NCBI GenBank assembly: GCA_027021445.1 | Contig: JALUUH010000032.1 | Span: forward strand, 1-60,499 | DNA length: 60,499 bases | Source: Gammaproteobacteria bacterium | Lineage (GTDB): Bacteria > Pseudomonadota > Gammaproteobacteria > S012-40 | Direction of reading: 5' to 3' | Part shown: positions 50,566 through 58,738 of the stretch, one piece after another | Layout: each line of letters opens with the position of its first letter | Position numbering within the stretch: position 1 is the stretch's first letter | The notes under the pieces: model-generated | Database searches by the model: none | Seen by the model: the letters and a program-made list of their open reading frames with translations, nothing else | Told to the model about the DNA's origin: nothing | Translations under genes and position numbers: made by a program

Positions 50566-51839
50566 TAATATTCACTCGACACGGTCATGTATAGCATACG
50601 ATCAATAATAAGCCCGCCATACACGGAATCTTTGCTTCCATTAAATGATCTCACCCCAGTTTCAATCTTGAGCAAATTATAGGTTCGCGAAACAGCGAGT
50701 GTTAACATACTACTGCTATCGACAGGAGACATAAGGATATTAATTGAAGGTTTCCAATAATCCGCATCATAGCTCCATTGTAACATTAGATTATGCATGG
50801 AAAGCATTGCTGATTGCGTTGCGCTGGCTGTCCACGCAATGTTGCCCAGAATATCTTCGGTCGGTAGTCCCGGCTGCTCGAGTAACTGCTGTTGTCGCTC
50901 GGCAAGTTGAAAGAGATTATCCCACTGTTGTTTTGAATACGCCATGTCATTATACCAATACTCCGCGATGATGCTATGTTTTGACGACGTACTCCAACTA
51001 AAGCCAATGAGTGCCTGGATACCACCTTTTTGAGTAATAGTCTCATATGGGTATTCACTGGCAAGCAACTGCGAGGTTTGACCCGCTAAGAAATGCAATT
51101 GTTTTTGGTATTGCTGACTAAGCAATAAAGAACTATGTACAGAAAATGCATCAGAGACTATCTGAATACCGCCAAGTCCTGCTTGCAATTTATTTTTTTT
51201 ATTGTAACGAATAAGTGTTTGCAAATCGCTGTTTTCCAGGCTAGTGGAATATTTAACGAGCAATGACTCTAATTGCGTATTATTATCCGTTGCTACACTT
51301 TCTTGTCGCGGATTAATCCATAACAAAGACCAGGATGACAATCCAGAAAAATATTCTAAACCTAACATGTTTTTGCCGATGAGTGATTGCCGCAAAGTAG
51401 ATTGTTGATCATATTGCTGAATAACATCCAAGGGACGAAAGCCATACCCAAAACCCCCACTATTAATCCGCCGACCCATAATGACTTCCCAATTATAAAA
51501 ACTCTGCGCAAGGTATAGCTCATTGGTGCTTATATTGGTTTGCGCGGAATCGCGATCATTCAGCGCAAGATAAGCGCTAAATAAATAATTAATCGTCGAC
51601 CATGGAATGGCATGATTTCCGGTCATTTCAATCGTCTGCTGGCTGGTGATTTCAGGCTTCTCAATATACTCATCGGGCACAGCAAAGAGTGTATCCGATG
51701 AGTAAGCATTATATTGAGGATTAATCAACACACTGATGGATGGTTCAGCAAATGTTGTTTTGCCTATTAACAATAGCAAAATAATACTTATGTAATGCCC
51801 TATTGGCACCCATATTATATTTTTATTAATAAACATCAT
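50565..51839 (-). CDS. Predicted outer-membrane beta-barrel protein
   Basis: Signal peptide; alternating amphipathic strands; position between LolA-like and LytS genes. Confidence 0.65.
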   Translation of the reverse strand: MMFINKNIIWVPIGHYISIILLLLIGKTTFAEPSISVLINPQYNAYSSDTLFAVPDEYIEKPEITSQQTIEMTGNHAIPWSTINYLFSAYLALNDRDSAQTNISTNELYLAQSFYNWEVIMGRRINSGGFGYGFRPLDVIQQYDQQSTLRQSLIGKNMLGLEYFSGLSSWSLLWINPRQESVATDNNTQLESLLVKYSTSLENSDLQTLIRYNKKNKLQAGLGGIQIVSDAFSVHSSLLLSQQYQKQLHFLAGQTSQLLASEYPYETITQKGGIQALIGFSWSTSSKHSIIAEYWYNDMAYSKQQWDNLFQLAERQQQLLEQPGLPTEDILGNIAWTASATQSAMLSMHNLMLQWSYDADYWKPSINILMSPVDSSSMLTLAVSRTYNLLKIETGVRSFNGSKDSVYGGLIIDRMLYMTVSSEY

Positions 51840-51872
51840 GAATTTTTATCACCCTATTAGCATTGATTTATC

Positions 51873-52601
51873 TCAAGGATTAACCGAGGGGTTACGAGCA
51901 AGATAAGACGGATTATAATATTTATCGGTTAATGAGTAGTCTTCAGTGGTAAGATACTCGATAACGGTATATTGATTTTTATTGATTCTATCGCGCAAAA
52001 TCATTTTACTTACCTGTAACAGCCCATTACGTTCGGAAAGTTCAAACTCCGCTATTTTTGCGAGCTTTCCAGATGCCAAATACAATTTGGCCCGGATGGG
52101 AATATGGCTCTCAGGGGCGAGTGAAAGATCGATTTTTTTATACGTCACACCTTTGCGTTTAGCAGTTAGTCTAAGCTCGTTGTTGCCACTGCCACTTGTT
52201 TTATAAGGCGCAATATATTCAGCATAATAATCTTCATTCCAGCGCATCGTCGCTACGTCACCCGTTGATGCTTCACCAATAAGTTTTTGCATCGGCGTTA
52301 TGCGAATAGGACGTTTGGTTTTTGGCAACAATAACCAAAAATTATCTGCCAACATCAATATTTTCTGCCCTTTTTCAGAGGGCGATTTTGATATTACCAA
52401 TGATTTCCGCTCGGGTCGGATATATACATCATACGCACGCTCTCTATCCAAGCTATCATTTTTATATAATTTAATAACCGTGCTCACCTTGAGATTATCC
52501 GCACTTTGGCGATATTTATCTGCCTGCAAAACGAGTTCATCAGCACTATTCGCCTGTGCAATAACAGGTAATAACAAAAGAACAAAAATAAACTTATACA
52601 T
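51873..52601 (-). CDS. Outer membrane lipoprotein-sorting (LolA-like) protein
   Basis: Signal peptide; RPERKSLVISKSPSEKGQKILMLADNFWLLLPKTKRPIRITPMQKLIGEASTGDVA. Confidence 0.85.
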   Translation of the reverse strand: MYKFIFVLLLLPVIAQANSADELVLQADKYRQSADNLKVSTVIKLYKNDSLDRERAYDVYIRPERKSLVISKSPSEKGQKILMLADNFWLLLPKTKRPIRITPMQKLIGEASTGDVATMRWNEDYYAEYIAPYKTSGSGNNELRLTAKRKGVTYKKIDLSLAPESHIPIRAKLYLASGKLAKIAEFELSERNGLLQVSKMILRDRINKNQYTVIEYLTTEDYSLTDKYYNPSYLARNPSVNP

Positions 52602-53811
52602 GAGATAGTGCTCCTACAATGGATTTTTTCGCAGCCTTATGACTGGATAACCAGGCAGCGACTATGCACAACATTGCGCTAACAAATGCAGTCACCAAGT
52701 AAAGATTATTAGGTATGCTGATAACCAGCGGATAACTGTTTGTTCTACCCGGTGGCGGTGGCATTTGAATATCTGCGAGTGATAAACCGAATGAAATCAA
52801 AAACGCAATAAGAATACCGACTATAGCCCCTATTATGCCGATTACCGCACCTTCTAGAATAAAATTTCGGGTCACTTCGCGGGAATAGGTACCGATCGCT
52901 CGCAGCGTTCCTATCTCTCGGGTACGCTCGACAACACTCATACTGACCGTGTTATAAATGGAAAAAAAGACCATCATTATAATAATAAAACCCAGCAACC
53001 CAAATATGCGGTTGTAAAGATTTTTAACTCCTACATAAAAAAACGCTTTATCCAACCAGGTTTGCCATGCTAAATCTGGATATTGCGATGACAACTCAGC
53101 ATATTTATCGAACGTGCTTTCAGTATCGCGAAGATGCAGCGCCACGCTGCTTACTTTTTGCGTCGCCATCAGGGATTGTGCGGTTTGCAAGGTCACCATG
53201 ATGCTACGTTTATCGACTTCCGGCACACCGGTGCTGAAAATCCCTTGTACGGTTACATCGATTGCATTTAGCCCGCCATCTACCGTGGTAGTAATCAGCG
53301 TTAAGGAATCATTGACTTTTGCCTTGAGTGACTTAGCCAATTTGTTACCCAGCATAATTTTGGGATCATCCTCTGTTTCACGCTTGCTTAATACGCTCCC
53401 CTCTTCGACGATCAGGAAGGGGCCCTTTACTCTAAATTCATATTTTGCATCCACCCCTGTGCCCATGAATATGGTCGACTTTTCGCCGTTACTAATAAGC
53501 CCCGTAAATTCAATTCGAGGAATCGCATAACGCACCTCTTTATCTGACTTAAACGTCTTCGCGAGCGCCTTATAGTCATCAAGACCATATTCCATTGGAA
53601 TGCTCTCTTCTCGCTCAAAATAATTTTTATGCGCAACAATTAAATGTCCCGACGAACGTGCAGCCATTTCTTTCAGCGACACATAGGTAAAGTTAGCAAA
53701 CCCACCCCCGACTAAAATCGCAGAAACGCCGACTGCGGTAATGAGCATCGTCACGATGGCACGACGACGATTTCTGAGTACATTTTTAATCGCGAGTTTT
53801 AACCATTTCAT
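52594..53811 (-). CDS. ABC transporter permease (FtsX/MacB/LolCE-like)
   Basis: LAIKNVLRNRRRAIVTMLITAVGVSAIL...ERTREIGTLRAIG. Confidence 0.94.
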   Translation of the reverse strand: MKWLKLAIKNVLRNRRRAIVTMLITAVGVSAILVGGGFANFTYVSLKEMAARSSGHLIVAHKNYFEREESIPMEYGLDDYKALAKTFKSDKEVRYAIPRIEFTGLISNGEKSTIFMGTGVDAKYEFRVKGPFLIVEEGSVLSKRETEDDPKIMLGNKLAKSLKAKVNDSLTLITTTVDGGLNAIDVTVQGIFSTGVPEVDKRSIMVTLQTAQSLMATQKVSSVALHLRDTESTFDKYAELSSQYPDLAWQTWLDKAFFYVGVKNLYNRIFGLLGFIIIMMVFFSIYNTVSMSVVERTREIGTLRAIGTYSREVTRNFILEGAVIGIIGAIVGILIAFLISFGLSLADIQMPPPPGRTNSYPLVISIPNNLYLVTAFVSAMLCIVAAWLSSHKAAKKSIVGALSHV

Positions 53812-54482
53812 AATAGAACTCCATCTTGAAGTTGATAAGACGATTCACAACGAGAAGACATGCGCTCATCATGGGTCGCAATGATAAATGAGGTATTAAA
53901 CGCTTGATGCATTTTATGCATGAGTTCAATAATATCTGTTGCGGTGCGAGTATCTAGGTTAGCAGTCGGTTCATCGGCAATTACCAAGTTTGGCTGAGTA
54001 ATCAAAGCTCGGGCAATAGCCACACGTTGTTTTTGTCCACCAGAAATTTGATCTGGCAGATGTTTTTTAAACTTCGAGAGCCCCACTTTTTCAAGCATGG
54101 CATTGACTCGCTTCGTTCTGGATTTTTTATCGATATCAAGCAGTATGAGCGGGTATTCTATGTTATCGTAAATACTCATCACCGGAATAAGATTAAAACC
54201 CTGGAAAATAAAACCCAGCTTGTTACGACGTATAGTTGTCAATTCTTGATCCGACACATTGCCAATATCCCTACCGCAAAAAAGAAATTTTCCGGCGCTA
54301 GGCTTATCAATTAAGCCACAAATATTTAACAAGGTACTTTTTCCGCTACCCGATGGACCGAGTAAAGCAGTGAATGCTCGATCCGGAATTTTGATATTAA
54401 TTTTGGTCAGAGCATTCACACTCAAAGCCCCTTGTTGATACTGCTTTGAGAGATTTTTTGTTTCGATAATATTCATTTCCAA
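53808..54482 (-). CDS. ABC transporter ATP-binding protein (LolD/MacB-like)
   Basis: GPSGSGKST, ISGGQKQRVAIARAL, LVIADEPTANLD. Confidence 0.96.
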   Translation of the reverse strand: MEMNIIETKNLSKQYQQGALSVNALTKINIKIPDRAFTALLGPSGSGKSTLLNICGLIDKPSAGKFLFCGRDIGNVSDQELTTIRRNKLGFIFQGFNLIPVMSIYDNIEYPLILLDIDKKSRTKRVNAMLEKVGLSKFKKHLPDQISGGQKQRVAIARALITQPNLVIADEPTANLDTRTATDIIELMHKMHQAFNTSFIIATHDERMSSRCESSYQLQDGVLL

Positions 54483-54520
54483 GGGTCTCCTATTTTTATA
54501 TTTTTTGGCTATACCCGTGG

Positions 54521-55099
54521 TTATTGAATTTTTCCCAAAAATTCAGCCTGTTTTTGCTTATCGCCATCCGCTTCAGCCATCAAAGCAGCCAGTCCATAGA
54601 GACTATTTTTGCTGTTAGTACTTGATTTTTTAAATTGAGCAGAGGCCAGAATATCGGCCACGAGTTCTTTTGAATCTTGATAGCGGTTCAAAAAACGCGG
54701 AAAACGGAAAAAGGTATGAGCGGCGATCAAGCGCATACGCACACTGAGCGCTGTTCCGCCTAGCGTTGTGCTATCGTGTTCCGCTGCAAGCTCATCGAGC
54801 GCATCATCCATCATTTCAGCGCCGAGTTCTGCATGTTTCATTTTGTTCCAAGGCATGAAAACATGTGCCGCCATTAATGTCTCAATCGAACCTCTGTAGG
54901 TTTTGACCAATAAATCATAGGGTGCGGATTCGTTAAGCCCGTCAAAATACTCGATGGCTCTTTCTACTTGATCTTCATCACCATCCACCGCCGACATATA
55001 GATAGCATCTGCTTCTTTAAAGAGACGCTCATCCATTGCATTAGCAGCACTGATAAAACCGAGTAAGAGGTAAAGCATAAATAAAAATTTGATTTTCAT
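54521..55099 (-). CDS. Exported helical protein of unknown function, first gene of the ABC/LytSR operon
   Basis: Signal peptide MKIKFLFMLYLLLGFISAANA; alpha-helical, TPR-like appearance. Confidence 0.65.
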   Translation of the reverse strand: MKIKFLFMLYLLLGFISAANAMDERLFKEADAIYMSAVDGDEDQVERAIEYFDGLNESAPYDLLVKTYRGSIETLMAAHVFMPWNKMKHAELGAEMMDDALDELAAEHDSTTLGGTALSVRMRLIAAHTFFRFPRFLNRYQDSKELVADILASAQFKKSSTNSKNSLYGLAALMAEADGDKQKQAEFLGKIQ

Positions 55100-55423
55100 A
55101 GATAATCCTTTGATTTAATGTTGTAGGTATAACAATCATCGGACATCTAATAGCTCTACACTGAAGTTTGCGACGAACAGCTGTTTTAGCGGATGAATGG
55201 GAAAGAAACGAGACCAAAAGGGGGGAGGTTAAACTAAATGGACAAAATGCCTTCGAGACTCCCATTCACCGAATTTTCGTTTGAAAGCACCAGAAATAGA
55301 AACATTCACAGAAAAATCGCTCAATGAAACACCTTATCAAATACACCTACAAAAAAAGCCTGTTTAACTGCAAATTATTGGGTTATGGTGAAAACCTACG
55401 TATAGCATTAATAGAGAAAACAG

Positions 55424-55595
55424 GAAAACAGGGGTCAGACTCGATAAGGAAAACAGGGGTCAGACTCGATATAATTCGATATAATTTAGAAACATATCGA
55501 GTCTGACCCCACTTATTGACTTGACCCCACTTATTGACTATTTAGAAACATATCGAGTCTGACCCCACTTATTGACTTTGCCCCACTTATTGACT
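55424..55595. repeat. GGGGTCAGACTCGATAT family element with iterated arms
   Basis: gaaaacaggggtcagactcgata x2; tatcgagtctgaccccacttattgac x2; additional truncated ccccacttattgac units. Confidence 0.93.
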
Positions 55596-55608
55596 GCATG
55601 GAATTGCC

Positions 55609-56088
55609 ATGTTGGTTTTGCTTTGGACGGTATCTGCTCAAGCAATATTACTCGATAATGGAGATGGTAGCTTGTGTCTTGGGCTTAACTGTACAAACAG
55701 TGAATTTGGTTCCCTTTATTATGACACTCTTGGCAATTCAGCAGGAGCATTAACCAACCCAGGTATATTTAGTTTTGATTTGGTAGATGGCAGCTGGTTT
55801 TGGACATCAACTTACACCGGAGAATTTTCATGCTTTGGCTGTGGTACTATTGATGTTGGTTATCAGTTTAGATTTGAATTCGGTGAGCAAAGAGGTTACT
55901 CAGACCTCTCTTTATATCCAAGTCCCGATCAGCCTGCTTTCGGATATGTGTGGGCAGTCCGCGATATACTGTCCAGTACTGACATACCTGAACCACACGC
56001 CTGGATGTTATTTGGTTTGGGGCTGTGTTTGATGAAGGTACGCAGAAACGCGTTCGCTACTCAATCAAACTTTACCAACAGTAGATAG
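55609..56088 (+). CDS. PEP-CTERM-like secreted protein
   Basis: C-terminal DIPEPHAWMLFGLGLCLMKVRRN: PEP motif, hydrophobic helix, basic tail. Confidence 0.7.
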   Translation: MLVLLWTVSAQAILLDNGDGSLCLGLNCTNSEFGSLYYDTLGNSAGALTNPGIFSFDLVDGSWFWTSTYTGEFSCFGCGTIDVGYQFRFEFGEQRGYSDLSLYPSPDQPAFGYVWAVRDILSSTDIPEPHAWMLFGLGLCLMKVRRNAFATQSNFTNSR

Positions 56089-56142
56089 AAACTTTTGTGC
56101 GCTACGCGGTAGTGTTTAGCAGCCAAGGGAAAAACATTCGTT

Positions 56143-58353
56143 TTAGCTGTCTTGAGATTCCATAAAGCGACGGTGATCGTAGTTTTTTATCCAGTCGTAT
56201 AATTCCATTTTGGGTAGTGCTTCGGAAAATAAATATCCTTGCGCATAATCACAATTATGCTCGAGCAACATATGTAGAACCTTTTTCTGATCTACACCTT
56301 CCGCACATATTTTTAGGTCAAGTGCATGCCCTAATTGGATCGCGGCTTTTACGATATCGATATTTTTTTCTTCTGAGAGCGTTTTTCGAATGATACCATC
56401 ATAAATTTTCAAGCCGCCGACTTTCAAATTTTGCAGATTAGATAGCGAAGTATAACTGGAACCAAAGTCATCAACAATAATATTGACATTTTGCTGCGAG
56501 AGTTTTTTAAGTGTATTGGCCGATTGCTCGCTGTTGATACCTATGATCTTTTCTGCAATTTCAAGCGTAATACATTGTGGTTTAACATTATTTTTTTTAA
56601 GTAAGTCTAATAAATATGTATTGAATCCTGGATCTTGTAGAGTAGCGATAGAAACATTTATTTGCATATGCTCGACTAAGCCACTTGAGAGAAACCCTGC
56701 AAAATCCTTAAGTGCTTGATTGAGGGTGAAGCTAGTTAATGATTTCATCAAGTCAGAATGCTCAGCTATCTGACATAAGATACGAGAATCAACCAGTCCC
56801 AAAGTCTGGTGCTGCCATCGAATGAGTGCTTCAATTGAATGAATTTTTCTCGTTTTTATATTGATAATGGGCTGATACCAAACATCCAAATTTCGCTGTT
56901 TTAACGACTCCCTTAGGTCGGTCGTTAATTTCAGTTTTTCGCGATTTTTTTTATCGAACTCAGTATTATAAGTAGCAATCGTGTTACCGCTTTTTTTGGC
57001 GGTATACATCGCGATATCTGCTTTTTGTATAAGTTGCTGGCTGTCACAGGCATGCGCTGGAAAAAGTGCAATACCAATGCTCGCAGACACATATAGTTTA
57101 TTTGAGTCAACTTCTACTACGCGCTCGATTGCCGATAATACTTTTTGTGCAAAGCTCTGTGCGCTCTCTAAGCTGACATTTTGCAAAATGATTGAAAACT
57201 CATCGCCACCAAGTCTAGCCACCGTGTCAGAACGACGAATTTCTGCCTTTAGACGTTGTGCCAAAGAAACTAATAATTTATCACCACATTGATGACCATA
57301 CGAATCATTAACTTTTTTAAACAGATTCAGATCGATAAATAATAAACCAACATGCGTGCGTGCACGTTCTGCGATTAATATCGCCTGCTCAAGTCGATCA
57401 GCCATCAATGCACGATTGGGAAGGTCGGTTAATGAGTCATGTAATGCTCGATATTTCAGCTTTTGTTTTTGATCGTTTAATTTTTCAAATAGTGTGGCCA
57501 GGAACTGCGTAAGCCAGATAGAAACCCAAAGTATGATTATCAAGGTAATAGCGATTGGAGCACCCAGGGTTGATAAAAAATTTTGTGCGTCGTTTACAGA
57601 AGTTTTATACAAAAAAACTAAACGATCCGAGGAATTGGAGATGGTCGAAATTCGCCAAGCATAGCTTTTACCATTTTTGAGTATCTCTCCAGATTCCTCT
57701 AGAGAAGAGGTTTTGATGTCAGCAATAAAATCATCCGTAATATCAGAAAAAGCGGACGTGTGATGTGTGAGCAATTGTCCATTGACGTTTAAGATCAACA
57801 TATCGAATGAACTATGTAAATATTTATTTAACCATGCCAGTTTTTCTGAATTCGAAAGCAAGCTAACATTTTCACTTTCGTAATGATGAACCATGTTTGG
57901 TATCACATTGCTCATAAGATTGTATTGTTTGTTCTCGAAATCTACGCTGGCTGCGCGAAAAGCGCCGTAAGTAAGCAAGAGAAACATAAAAGTCAGCGCG
58001 ACGGATATGCGGAAAAACAGTTTGAGGCGTATGCGTTCACCTGGTTGCGCTGTTTTTACCGGGTTATGCTGTTCTTGTAAGTACCCATCCTGCACTAACC
58101 CGTTGATAGGGCAGAATTCTGCTCTTTTCGAATTTTGTATTTCTTGTGCATACTTGTTTTTTTTTAACACGCGCAGAGAGAAAAATCGTGTAATGCTCAC
58201 ATATATGTTTATCGCGCCAAAAACCCCTAAAATTGTCGCGATGGGAACACCACCAAGTTGGCTTGGGTACAGAATTGCGACATATAGGCATGCACTACCG
58301 ATTAATAATTGTAAAGTCAGTCCGATGCCGCGTAATTTGCGCTCCAGTGCCAT
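56143..58353 (-). CDS. Membrane GGDEF/EAL cyclic-di-GMP protein
   Basis: ARLGGDEFSIIL; EALIRWQHQ; AEGVDQ; N-terminal TM helices and periplasmic sensor. Confidence 0.94.
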   Translation of the reverse strand: MALERKLRGIGLTLQLLIGSACLYVAILYPSQLGGVPIATILGVFGAINIYVSITRFFSLRVLKKNKYAQEIQNSKRAEFCPINGLVQDGYLQEQHNPVKTAQPGERIRLKLFFRISVALTFMFLLLTYGAFRAASVDFENKQYNLMSNVIPNMVHHYESENVSLLSNSEKLAWLNKYLHSSFDMLILNVNGQLLTHHTSAFSDITDDFIADIKTSSLEESGEILKNGKSYAWRISTISNSSDRLVFLYKTSVNDAQNFLSTLGAPIAITLIIILWVSIWLTQFLATLFEKLNDQKQKLKYRALHDSLTDLPNRALMADRLEQAILIAERARTHVGLLFIDLNLFKKVNDSYGHQCGDKLLVSLAQRLKAEIRRSDTVARLGGDEFSIILQNVSLESAQSFAQKVLSAIERVVEVDSNKLYVSASIGIALFPAHACDSQQLIQKADIAMYTAKKSGNTIATYNTEFDKKNREKLKLTTDLRESLKQRNLDVWYQPIINIKTRKIHSIEALIRWQHQTLGLVDSRILCQIAEHSDLMKSLTSFTLNQALKDFAGFLSSGLVEHMQINVSIATLQDPGFNTYLLDLLKKNNVKPQCITLEIAEKIIGINSEQSANTLKKLSQQNVNIIVDDFGSSYTSLSNLQNLKVGGLKIYDGIIRKTLSEEKNIDIVKAAIQLGHALDLKICAEGVDQKKVLHMLLEHNCDYAQGYLFSEALPKMELYDWIKNYDHRRFMESQDS

Positions 58354-58738
58354 CCCTGTTGTTTTCCTTCCCGATAATATTTAAACCTTAATACCATGAG
58401 AATATCGACATGTTTGCGCCATGTCTTAAACTAAACTGAGGTAAATAGCTAAGTGACTCCCTATAACCGAACTCCATAGTTGGACAATTCAGCGTGTAGC
58501 GGAACTGGCCCAAAACAAATCAAACCTAAAACAATAAAGCGGAGACAAACAGTTGTTGTATATACTATTTTTATAGACAAAGTTTTAACCTGGCTGATTT
58601 TTTTATACCCGCTTAAGTAAAATTAACTGCGCATATTTTTACCTATACTTGACCAACAGTGTTGGACTACGCACAGAGAGTCATTATATAATGTAGTACT
58701 TTATTCAGTAGTAGCTTCCGCTAAGGCAGTAATGATTT

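Noticed and set aside
53114-53530. 138-aa plus-strand ORF in the ABC permease
   Set aside because: Antisense to the permease CDS.
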